DNA of 64,000 bases, from assembly GCA_014651175.1 (NCBI GenBank), contig BMWJ01000003.1, forward strand, positions 682,001 to 746,000, given 5' to 3'. Shown here in pieces: positions 1 to 7,412 of the stretch. This stretch comes from Streptomyces clavifer. Its GTDB lineage: Bacteria > Actinomycetota > Actinomycetes > Streptomycetales > Streptomycetaceae. The translations under genes were made by a program, and so were the position numbers. Below the pieces are notes generated by a model, which saw nothing but the letters and a program-made list of their open reading frames with translations, did not search any database and had not been told where the DNA came from. The first letter of the stretch is position 1, and each line of letters opens with the position of its first letter.

Positions 1-122
1 GGCGCGTAAGACGAGTGAGCACCCGCCCAATCTATCCGCCGCCGTACGCCCCCGACGATTTCCCGTGCCCGGGCCCGGCCCCTGGCTCGGCGCCGCCCCG
101 GGCCACGGCCCCGGACCCCGGC

Positions 123-767
123 TCAGCGCAGCGCGTCCGCGACTTCCCGGGCCGCGTCGAGCACCCGGGGGCCGACCCGTTCGGGCACGGCGTCCGCGAG
201 CATCACCACACCGACGCTGCCCTCCACGCCTGACACCCCGACCAGCGGTGCCGCGGCCCCGCAGGCGCCGGCTTCGAGCTCGCCGTGGGTGAGGGTGTAT
301 CCGGGGTGGTCGGCGACCGCCTTCTGCCGGGCGGTGAGGATCGCCCTGCCCGCGGCGCCCCTGTCCAGTGCGTGCCGGAAGCCGGCCCGGTACGCCACGT
401 GGTAGTCGGTCCAGGTCGGTTCGACGACGGCGACCGCGAGTGCGTCCGCGCCGTCGACCAGGGTGAGGTGGGCGGTGGCCCCTATGTCCTCCGCCAGCGA
501 ACGCAGTGCGGGCAGCGCCGCCTCCCGGACGAGCGGGTGCACCTGGCGGCCCAGGCGCAGCACGCCCAGACCGACCCTGGCCCGGCCGCCGAGATCGCGC
601 CGGACCAGAGCGTGCTGTTCCAGAGTGGCGAGGAGTCGGTAGACGACGGTGCGGTTGACGCCGAGCTTGTTCGACAGCTCGGTGACGGTCAGGCCGTGGT
701 CGGTATCGGCGAGCAGCTTGAGGACACGCAGTCCCCTGTCGAGCGTCTGGGAAGTCTCTGCGGTCAC
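123..767 (-). CDS. IclR-family transcriptional regulator
   Basis: A 214-residue protein with the IclR layout. An N-terminal winged helix (about residues 5-60, including LTVTELSNKLGVNRTVVYRL) is followed by a ligand-binding domain (about 75-210, with GRAILTA and the GVEGSVGVVM strand). The family represses or activates catabolic genes in response to a small aromatic or organic acid. The GTG start is preceded by a GGGAGAGGG purine run at suitable spacing. It is somewhat shorter than the usual 240-260 residues because the N-terminus is compact. No gene beside it reveals its target, since the nearest gene is 670 bp away. Family assignment is secure; the effector is unknown. Confidence 0.9.
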   Translation of the reverse strand: MTAETSQTLDRGLRVLKLLADTDHGLTVTELSNKLGVNRTVVYRLLATLEQHALVRRDLGGRARVGLGVLRLGRQVHPLVREAALPALRSLAEDIGATAHLTLVDGADALAVAVVEPTWTDYHVAYRAGFRHALDRGAAGRAILTARQKAVADHPGYTLTHGELEAGACGAAAPLVGVSGVEGSVGVVMLADAVPERVGPRVLDAAREVADALR

Positions 768-1308
768 GACGCCCTCTCCCTCTTTGGTGAGCGGGGCGGA
801 TATCTCTCCGGACTGCCGACGCCGGTCTCAACGGCGACGTACCGAGAGGCCGCCGACTGGCCATGGCACCGGCTGCGCACCGCGGCCACATTGACACGGT
901 GCGTTCATGTTTCGGGGACATTAGCGAGCGAGTCCGCTCAGCGGAAGACCTCGTCCAGAATCCGGTCTCCCTCCGGCACGCGACGGCATAACCGCCGGTC
1001 AGCGCGGAACCGTCCGGAACGCGAACATCTACGCGCGTTCTAGTCGCGTGACGCCGTCGCGACGCTCCGTACACCGGATGTGAACGGGTGTTAACTCACC
1101 GTAAATTAATGTGCTGAACTTTTCGCGGGGCGAGCCCTCGCGCGCCTTCACGCGCGCCGCGCACCACGGAGCGGGGCGCCGGATCAGGCCTCCGGGCTAG
1201 GGATTCCGGCCCTCCGATCGGGGCGCCCCGGACGGCCCGGCCCTCAGCCCGGCCCTCGGAACGGGCGGCGGGGCAGGACTTCGGGCGCCAGCGGTATCGG
1301 CATCTCGG

Positions 1309-1356
1309 CATCGGCATCGGCATCGGCATCGGCATCGGCATCGGCATCGGCATCGG
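1309..1356. repeat. Hexanucleotide microsatellite (CATCGG)8
   Basis: Eight perfect copies of CATCGG in tandem, with degenerate copies just before (TATCGG, CATCT). It lies between two genes, about 85 bp beyond the helicase stop and just past its terminator. Copy number is likely to vary by slippage. It contains no plausible coding sequence: the minus-strand translation is a Met-Pro or Arg-Cys repeat. Confidence 0.9.
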
Positions 1357-1383
1357 GCGAGGGGGAGCCGCAGACAACGGCAG

Positions 1384-1425
1384 CGGGCCCGGTGCGGGAG
1401 GCGTACACCTCCCGCACCGGGCCCG
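1384..1425 (-). terminator. Perfect 18-bp hairpin terminator of the helicase gene
   Basis: Arms 1384-1401 and 1408-1425 are exactly complementary (18 bp) round a 6-nt loop and begin 16 nt beyond the helicase stop codon. No T-run follows, which is common for Streptomyces terminators. Confidence 0.85.
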
Positions 1426-1440
1426 CGTTCCGGGGTCATC

Positions 1441-3222
1441 TCACCGCATCCGGGTGGCCCATTCCTGCACCTTCTTGATCCGGTCCTGGATCTGGCCGGC
1501 CGTCGCCTCCGCACTCGGCGGGCCGCCACAGACCCGGCGCAGTTCGGTGTGGATCACGCCGTGCGGCTTGCCGCTCTGATGGGTGTACGCCGACACCATC
1601 GTGTTGAGCTGCTTGCGGAGCTCCAGCAGCTTCTTGTGCGTGACCACGGGCCGGTCCTCGGCCGCCTTCTCCAGGAGGTCGGCCTCCGCGGCCGGTTTCT
1701 GGCGGCTGTGCGCGATCTGCCGGGTCTGCCGCTTCTGGAGGAGCAGCTGCACCTGGTCGGGCTCGAGCAGTCCCGGAATCCCCAGGTAGTCCTGCTCCTC
1801 CGCACTTCCCGGGTGCGCCTGCATGCCGAATTCGGCGCCGTCGTACAGCACCCGGTCGAAGACCGCGTCGGACTCCAGCGCCTCGAAGGGCAGCTGCTCC
1901 TCGGTCTCCTCGTCCTCCAGCTTCTCCGCGTCCGCGAGGAGCTGGTCCTCCTCGGCGAACGGGTTCTCCTCGTCGCTGCCCTTCTTCGGCTTGTCGAGCA
2001 CGTGATCGCGCTCGACCTCCATCTCGTTCGCGAAGTCGAGCAGCATCGGAATGGTCGGCAGGAACACGGACGCGGTCTCGCCGCGCCGCCTCGACCGCAC
2101 GAAGCGGCCGACGGCCTGGGCGAAGAAGAGGGGTGTCGAGATGGTCGTGGCGTACACGCCGACCGCGAGGCGGGGCACGTCGACGCCCTCCGACACCATC
2201 CGGACCGCGACCATCCAGCGCGATTCGTCCTGGCTGAACTGGTCGATCTTCTTCGAGGCGGCCTTCTCGTCGGAGAGCACGACGGCAGGGCGGTCGCCGG
2301 TGATCTTCTTCAGGATCTTCGCGTACTCCCGCGCCGACTCCTGGTCCGTCGCGATGACCAGACCCCCCGCGTCCGGAATGCCCTTCCGCACCTCGGTCAG
2401 CCGTTTGTCGGCGGCGGCCAGCACGTTGGGAATCCAGTCGCCGGTGGGCGAGAGCGCGGTGCGCCACGCCTGCCCGATGGCGTCCTTGGTCATCGGCTCG
2501 CCGAGCCGGGCTGCGATCTCGTCCCCGGCCTTGGTGCGCCAGCGCATGTTGCCGCTGTAGCTCATGAAGATCACGGGGCGGACGACACCGTCGGCGAGCG
2601 CGTTGCCGTAGCCGTACGTGTAGTCGGCCGAGGAGCGCCGGATGCCGTCGTTGCCCTCTTCGTACGCCACGAAGGGGATCGGGTTGGTGTCGGACCGGAA
2701 CGGCGTGCCCGTGAGCGCGAGGCGCCGGGTCGCCGGGTCGAACGCCTCCTGGCAGGCCTCGCCCCACGACTTCGAGTCACCGGCGTGGTGGATCTCGTCG
2801 AGGATCACGAGGGTCTTGCGCTGCTCACAGCGGTTGCGGTGCAGCATCGGGCGCACACCGACCCCGGCGTAGGTGATCGCGACCCCGTGGTAGTCCTTGC
2901 TCACGGGGCCGGCGCTGTACTCCGGGTCGAGCCTGATGCCTATACGGGCGGCTGCCTCCGCCCACTGCTTCTTGAGGTGCTCGGTGGGCGCGACCACGGT
3001 GATCTGCTGCACCACGTGGTGGTGCAGCAGCCATGAGGCGAGGGTCAGCGCGAAGGTGGTCTTCCCTGCGCCGGGCGTCGCGACGGCGAGGAAGTCGCGC
3101 GGCTGCTCCTGGATGTACTTCTCCATGGCACCCTGCTGCCAGGCTCGCAGCTTCCCGGCCGTACCCCAGGGGGCGCGGCCGGGAAAGGCGGGTGAGAGGT
3201 GGTGGGAGGCGGTAGTAGTCAC
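1441..3222 (-). CDS. DEAD/DEAH-box superfamily 2 helicase
   Basis: A 593-residue SF2 helicase. The visible motifs are Walker A TPGAGKTT (49-56), motif II DEIH (142-145), motif III TGT (171-173), motif V SEGVDVPRL (344-352) and motif VI QAVGRFVR (369-376). This is the RecA-like tandem fold that remodels nucleic acid with ATP. Past residue 390 the chain is acidic and probably a family-specific C-terminal region. The start is GTG at 3222, giving MTTTASHH. The gene stands alone and ends in a strong hairpin. The family is widespread in Streptomyces and of unknown cellular role; it could act in DNA repair or phage defence, but no defence partner is adjacent. Confidence 0.92.
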   Translation of the reverse strand: MTTTASHHLSPAFPGRAPWGTAGKLRAWQQGAMEKYIQEQPRDFLAVATPGAGKTTFALTLASWLLHHHVVQQITVVAPTEHLKKQWAEAAARIGIRLDPEYSAGPVSKDYHGVAITYAGVGVRPMLHRNRCEQRKTLVILDEIHHAGDSKSWGEACQEAFDPATRRLALTGTPFRSDTNPIPFVAYEEGNDGIRRSSADYTYGYGNALADGVVRPVIFMSYSGNMRWRTKAGDEIAARLGEPMTKDAIGQAWRTALSPTGDWIPNVLAAADKRLTEVRKGIPDAGGLVIATDQESAREYAKILKKITGDRPAVVLSDEKAASKKIDQFSQDESRWMVAVRMVSEGVDVPRLAVGVYATTISTPLFFAQAVGRFVRSRRRGETASVFLPTIPMLLDFANEMEVERDHVLDKPKKGSDEENPFAEEDQLLADAEKLEDEETEEQLPFEALESDAVFDRVLYDGAEFGMQAHPGSAEEQDYLGIPGLLEPDQVQLLLQKRQTRQIAHSRQKPAAEADLLEKAAEDRPVVTHKKLLELRKQLNTMVSAYTHQSGKPHGVIHTELRRVCGGPPSAEATAGQIQDRIKKVQEWATRMR

Positions 3223-3386
3223 GGTCTCCGGTTCGGGGCACTCGGGTACGTGGGGCGCTGTCCGTGCGCGCCGGGACGGGCTCGCACGCGATACGACAAC
3301 CGGGCCACCCTACCGGCGGGCGGGTCGGAACCCCGTACGAACCAGCCATGATCCGGCGCCGCTGAGACCCGCTTCACAGGAGACGG

Positions 3387-3755
3387 CTACTTGGCGAACC
3401 CGGGCAGCTGTTCAGCGATCTTGGGCATGTCCAAGGCCCCCTGGCATACGTCCAGCACGAACCGCTCGGCCTCGTCCACGTCGAAGCCGGGGTCGAGCGG
3501 GTGCCCGTTCATGTGCAGGAAAACCCAGGTCGCGTACCAAGCGATGCGCTTGTTGCCGTCCACGAGCGCGTGGTTGCGGGCCAGTGACTCCATCAGCGCT
3601 GCGGCCTTCTGCCACACGTCCGGATAGGCGTCCTGGCCGAATACGCTCGCCTGCGGGCGCGCCAGCGCCGAATCGAGCAGCCCGAAGTCACGCACCTCGG
3701 CCGCACCGAGGCGCTCCGCCAGGTTGAGCAGCTCGGGCAGTGTCAGGTACCGCAT
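3387..3755 (-). CDS. doc: Doc-type (death-on-curing) Fic-fold toxin
   Basis: A 122-residue Fic/Doc protein. The catalytic loop HALVDGNKR (residues 62-70) matches the Doc consensus HxFx(D/A)GNKR, which in phage P1 Doc phosphorylates EF-Tu and halts translation. Its length is typical of Doc. The ATG overlaps the antitoxin stop as TGATG, so the two are translationally coupled in the usual antitoxin-then-toxin order. In this copy the aromatic residue of the motif is Leu (HALVD), a small departure from Doc. Activity as a toxin is inferred from family and context. Confidence 0.88.
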   Translation of the reverse strand: MRYLTLPELLNLAERLGAAEVRDFGLLDSALARPQASVFGQDAYPDVWQKAAALMESLARNHALVDGNKRIAWYATWVFLHMNGHPLDPGFDVDEAERFVLDVCQGALDMPKIAEQLPGFAK

Positions 3756-3952
3756 CAGGCAAGCCTCCGGTTGAGCTCCTCACTCACCTTCAGCACATGA
3801 TCCGCCGCCTCGTTGAAGAGACGCGAGTGTTCGTTTATGGCGGTGATCACCGCGTCGTGGGCGAAGGCCTGCATACTGCGGCCCTCCGCCTCGGCGCGCG
3901 CACGCAACGCGTCCAGCTCTTCCTCGGTGAACCGCAGATTCAGACCAGCCAT
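3755..3952 (-). CDS. Antitoxin of the Doc module, ribbon-helix-helix type
   Basis: About 65 residues starting MAGLNLRFTEEELDAL. The first strand (LNLRF) and the following helices look like a ribbon-helix-helix (Arc/MetJ) DNA-binding protein, and the C-terminal helix (residues 35-65) would wrap the toxin. The reading frame is open further upstream to an ATG at 3979, which would add nine residues encoded by the 20-bp palindrome. Homologues normally begin MAGLN, so 3952 is preferred. Neither start has a clear Shine-Dalgarno sequence. The stop overlaps the toxin ATG. It should bind and neutralise Doc and repress its own promoter. Confidence 0.82.
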   Translation of the reverse strand: MAGLNLRFTEEELDALRARAEAEGRSMQAFAHDAVITAINEHSRLFNEAADHVLKVSEELNRRLA

Positions 3953-3959
3953 GAAAAAA

Positions 3960-3979
3960 ATGGTACCGCGCGGTACCAT
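3960..3979. promoter_or_regulatory. 20-bp perfect palindrome, probable antitoxin operator
   Basis: ATGGTACCGC and its exact complement form a 20-bp perfect palindrome starting 8 nt upstream of the antitoxin start and 6 nt downstream of the MFS stop. Ribbon-helix-helix antitoxins bind such sites for autoregulation. It overlaps an alternative in-frame ATG, so antitoxin binding could also mask that start. Confidence 0.7.
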
Positions 3980-3985
3980 GCGGCA

Positions 3986-5452
3986 CTACGAGCTTTCCTT
4001 CACCCGCGTAGCCACCCACACCCCCACCAGCGCCACCGCCGCCATCGGCAGGAACACCGCGGTGAACGCCCCCGGGTGCGCCCCGGCGGCCCCGCTCCCC
4101 ACAGCCCCGTGCGCGGTGGCCCCCACCGCACCGCCGCCGAGCGCGGCGAACGCCGCACCCCCGCCGGTGAGCAGCAGCACGTTGGACAGGCCGTCCGAGA
4201 TCTGCAGCGCGGCGGAATTGCCGCCCGCCTCCTCCGGGGCCGACAGCTTCAGCAGCAGCACGCTCGTCGAGGCGATCACCATGCCCATGCCGAAGCACCC
4301 CACGGCCCAGGCGGCGGCCAGCGTCCACACCGGCACCGACTCGATCAGCACGGCAGGCGCGGCCGCGATCGAGAGGACCACCAGCACCATGCCGCCCACC
4401 ATCAGCGACTCCCGGTGGGTCTCCAGGCGTGGCCGGGCCAGTACGTACGAGCCGAGCGCCCAGGTGAGGCCTCCCACCGCGAGCGACAGTCCGGCCATCG
4501 TCGGGGACAGTCCGCGCTGGGTGACCAGCATCAGCGGCACGAAGGACTCGGCGGCGATGAACGAGCCGGCGGAGATACCGCGCAGCAGGATCACCGCGGG
4601 CAGCCCCCTGGCCGCCCGCACGGTCCCCGGGGGCAGCAGCCCGCGCACGGCGGGCACGAGCAGTGCGACACCGACGACGGCCGGCAGCAGCGAGAACCAC
4701 CGCAGCTCCTGCCCGGCGAACTGCAGCAGCCCCGCACCCAGCGAGATGCCCAGGGCCAACCGGATGCGCCGCTGGTCGAAGGGCTTCACGGCGGACTCCG
4801 CGTCCGAGGGTCCTGCCGCCATCCGCCGGATCGCGGGCAGGGCGAGAGCGAGCGGCAGGAGGATGAGCACGGGGATGCCGACGAAGACCCAGCGCCACCC
4901 GAGGTGTTCGGTCACGGTCCCGGAGGCGAGCGGCCCGACGACGGACGGGACGACCCAGGCCGCGGAGAACGCGGCCATGATCGCGGGTCTGATCCGCTCC
5001 GGGTAGGCCCGCCCGATGACGACGTACAGCGCCACGATCACGAGGCCGCCACCGATGCCCTGGACGGCCCGCCCCAGGATGAACATCCACATGCTGCCCG
5101 CGGTCCCGGAGAAGAGCAGCCCGGCCCCGAAGGCGCCGATCCCGGTGGCCAGCGGCGCGAGCGGCCCGCTCCGGTCGGCCCACTGCCCGGAGAGCACCAT
5201 GGCGAAGAGGCTGGTGGTGAAGTACGCGGAGAACGCGAACGCGTACAGCGGGATGCCGTGCAGCTCACGGGCGGCGACCGGCATCGCGGTACCGACGGCG
5301 GTCGCCTCGAAGGCGATCAGCAGCACGACGGAGACGATGCCGATGCTCAGCGCCCGGTGGGTCCGCCCCAGCACACCCTCCGCGGGGACGTCGACGGCTA
5401 TGTCGGTGAAGGGGGCCGTGACGTCGACGTCACGCGGTTCCAGGGCGCTCAT
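3986..5452 (-). CDS. MFS drug/metabolite transporter, 14-TM type
   Basis: A 488-residue inner-membrane permease of the DHA2 or EmrB type. It shows repeated hydrophobic spans, the motif-A-like loop GQWADRSGPL after TM2, and the motif-C-like GxxxGPxxxG region VVPSVVGPLASG. Such proteins export drugs or metabolites with proton antiport. The start was set at ATG 5452 (MSALEPRD). The frame stays open 171 nt upstream, but that stretch has poor coding character. The stop is only 6 nt from the toxin-antitoxin palindrome, so read-through into that module is possible. Substrate unknown. Confidence 0.85.
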   Translation of the reverse strand: MSALEPRDVDVTAPFTDIAVDVPAEGVLGRTHRALSIGIVSVVLLIAFEATAVGTAMPVAARELHGIPLYAFAFSAYFTTSLFAMVLSGQWADRSGPLAPLATGIGAFGAGLLFSGTAGSMWMFILGRAVQGIGGGLVIVALYVVIGRAYPERIRPAIMAAFSAAWVVPSVVGPLASGTVTEHLGWRWVFVGIPVLILLPLALALPAIRRMAAGPSDAESAVKPFDQRRIRLALGISLGAGLLQFAGQELRWFSLLPAVVGVALLVPAVRGLLPPGTVRAARGLPAVILLRGISAGSFIAAESFVPLMLVTQRGLSPTMAGLSLAVGGLTWALGSYVLARPRLETHRESLMVGGMVLVVLSIAAAPAVLIESVPVWTLAAAWAVGCFGMGMVIASTSVLLLKLSAPEEAGGNSAALQISDGLSNVLLLTGGGAAFAALGGGAVGATAHGAVGSGAAGAHPGAFTAVFLPMAAVALVGVWVATRVKESS

Positions 5453-5638
5453 GGACCCAAGAGTAAGGGCCGTAATGCCGGATGAGCCCTGTCGAGGGGC
5501 GCAGCCCGCATCGGTCCTTGGTCGTAGGCCCGGCCGCCCGAACATGAACGGCGTGTGGCAGTCGCGTTGCAGCGCGCCCGGCACCCTTGAGCATGGTCGC
5601 GCCGGACCCGTACGGTCGACCACAGAACGACAACACCT

Positions 5639-5713
5639 GACCGTGTGCCCGAGAGGCTCAGGGGCTCGACTGCAACTCGAGTTACACCGGTTCGATTCCG
5701 GTCACGGTCTCCA
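5639..5713 (+). tRNA. tRNA-Cys (anticodon GCA), atypical body, CCA encoded
   Basis: A full cloverleaf can be drawn. The acceptor stem pairs 5639-5645 with 5703-5709 (7 bp). The D arm spans 5648-5664. The anticodon stem pairs CTCGA with TCGAG round loop CTGCAAC, with anticodon GCA at 5672-5674. The variable loop has 4 nt, and the T arm is ACCGG/CCGGT with loop TTCGATT. Base 73 is U (5710), the main CysRS identity element, and CCA follows at 5711-5713. The acceptor begins GACCGTG. From memory the usual Streptomyces tRNA-Cys begins differently, so this is probably a second, divergent cysteine tRNA. It marks one edge of the accessory block that follows. Confidence 0.88.
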
Positions 5714-5740
5714 GCGCTCTCCAGCGGGAGAACCCGAAAG

Positions 5741-5777
5741 GGAACGGCCGCCCCCATGGTGCGGGGGCGGCCGTTCC
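5741..5777. terminator. Bidirectional 15-bp hairpin terminator
   Basis: Arms 5741-5755 and 5763-5777 are perfect complements (15 bp) with a 7-nt loop. It lies between the tRNA and the convergent lipoprotein gene, so it can end both transcripts. Confidence 0.8.
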
Positions 5778-5792
5778 TGTGCGCCCGGGCAG

Positions 5793-6484
5793 TCACGGCT
5801 TCCCCGCGTACGCCGGGTCCGGCGACGGCTGCGCGGTGAGCCAGCCGTCCCCTTCACAGGCCAACCGCTTCGCCATGGCCCGCGCCACGGAGAGCGTCAT
5901 CGTGGCGTAGGCCTTCTTCAGCACCTCGGCGTCGTCGCCGGGCTCCGTCGGCATTCCCCTCCGCACCACGTTCATCTCGATGTACACGGGGCTCTGCGCC
6001 GTATTGATCAGCTTCTTGCTGCGGCAGGGGAACTCGACGAAGACCTCGTCGTGTGCGGCTGCCCCTTGCCCATGATCCAGCCGGGTGAACCCTGAGGGAA
6101 GATTGCCGTCCGCCCACCGGGCATCACCGGACAAACGCCCGGCGAGGGGAGTTCGTAGCCGGTCGTCCCGACCGGAGTGTAGATGCGGCAGAGGTCGCCC
6201 TTATTGCCAGAGGGCTCGGGAATCAACGCGGAGACGATGCCCATCACCTCCTCGGCTGCGGCGGCCACCGTGTACTTCTCGTTGGACGCTTCGAATCGCG
6301 TGGACTCTGTGATGGCTTTCAGTCCCTTGCCGGCCTCGGCGGACAGCGCACCGCCGCACAGCCGCTCCGGGGGCACGGACTTCTCCCAGGCTTCCTTGGC
6401 ATGGCCCCTCTCGCCCTCACCGCAGCCGACGGCGCCTGCGAGCAGCGAGGCAGCCGCTGCCAGGCCGGTATTAGCTCTACGCAT
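5793..6484 (-). pseudogene. Frameshifted lipoprotein gene, paralogue of the next gene upstream
   Basis: The N-terminal part reads from ATG 6484: MRRANTG, a hydrophobic signal and a lipobox-like AGAVGC, then about 130 sensible residues to around 6090. The natural C-terminal half lies in a different frame that ends at 5793: EVFVEFPC, then LKKAYATMTLSVARAMAKRLACEGDGW. This half aligns with the C-terminal half of the intact neighbour (ALFFECV, then NLNMTILHAVSLKLVKALDCENNGG). A single-base loss around 6080-6110 explains the break, since the shift is into the -1 frame. Without correction the first frame runs on to 6008 as a Ser-rich tail. This may be a true pseudogene, a sequencing error, or (less likely) a programmed shift. 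Confidence 0.65.
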
Positions 6485-6591
6485 GGCTACTCCTCAGGAA
6501 CATCAGCCTCCCCCTCTTCCCTCAAGTCCTTCAGCCCACGAGGGCTACGGACCCATCTACATCCGGAGAATCCGTGCCGAACGCGACGTCT

Positions 6592-7239
6592 CTACTTCGG
6601 AGTGAGGACCGGGTCCTTCGGCAACCCGCCGTTGTTCTCGCAGTCGAGCGCCTTCACCAGCTTGAGCGAAACGGCATGCAGAATAGTCATGTTCAGGTTG
6701 CGGTACTCACGCGTGTCCGGCGCGTCACTCTCACCACGCCCGAATCCGCCTTGGATGCGCAGTGGGGTTTTGTCCGAACCCTTCAGCTGGGGCGTGACAC
6801 ATTCGAAAAAGAGGGCCGCGTTGCCTCGCCCGACAACGGACTGCACACCCATGGTGTACAAATCCTGGCCGGCTGAGAGCCCTTCGCCCACCACGTCCTG
6901 TGGGGAGTACATGGAGAACTTCACTCCCCCCTTATCCGTCTGCTTCGCACCCTTCGGACGCAACAGGCAGAGCGTGTCCCCCGCAGCCCACGGACGCCCG
7001 GACTCATACCCGTCCTTGAGCGCGGCGACCACTCTCTCCATGCCCTTCGGGCTCTTCGCGAAGAAAAGTTTGTCCCCCGTCGCCTTCTCGACCATCTCCG
7101 CCAAAGGACCGGCGAACGCATCGCCGCACACCTCATCGGCGCCGACGAATGTCTTCTCCTCCTTCTTTTCCGAAGCGCATGCCACGCTCCCGGCGCCCAA
7201 GGCCATCACCAGGCCGGCAGCCGTCAGCCATCGCCTCAT
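6592..7239 (-). CDS. Putative lipoprotein of the mycosin locus flank
   Basis: A 215-residue secreted lipoprotein. It has MRRW, a hydrophobic stretch, then the lipobox-like AGSVAC (Cys at about residue 22), followed by a Lys/Glu-rich linker. Two conserved Cys in the mature part (EVCGDAF and LCLLRPKG), with FFECVTP and LDCENNGG later, suggest disulfide bonds. It shares its architecture and C-terminal pattern with the frameshifted copy downstream, so the pair arose by duplication. It sits 173 bp downstream of the type VII-like operon on the same strand and could belong to it. No named family is recognised with confidence. Confidence 0.75.
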   Translation of the reverse strand: MRRWLTAAGLVMALGAGSVACASEKKEEKTFVGADEVCGDAFAGPLAEMVEKATGDKLFFAKSPKGMERVVAALKDGYESGRPWAAGDTLCLLRPKGAKQTDKGGVKFSMYSPQDVVGEGLSAGQDLYTMGVQSVVGRGNAALFFECVTPQLKGSDKTPLRIQGGFGRGESDAPDTREYRNLNMTILHAVSLKLVKALDCENNGGLPKDPVLTPK

Positions 7240-7412
7240 CCGTGCACACCCACTTCACTCATCCGGCAACTCTTCTGGTCATCAGCCGATCCGTACGCCC
7301 ACCGACGTGCGTGACTCCCGCACATCGCGGCCCGACACTGCTCCGTCCCGAAACGGCCACGGCTATCCGCTACCCATCGAGCGCCTCGTCGCCGCGTCCT
7401 CCACCAGCACAC

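Larger units (their letters stand above)
768..1440. other. Long non-coding interval between IclR gene and helicase gene
   Basis: About 670 bp with no convincing gene. Frames over it on either strand give only arginine- or proline-rich translations. It holds the upstream region of the iclR gene, an unusually A/T-rich patch around 1087-1120, a hexanucleotide microsatellite (1309-1356) and the helicase terminator (1384-1425). Confidence 0.6.
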
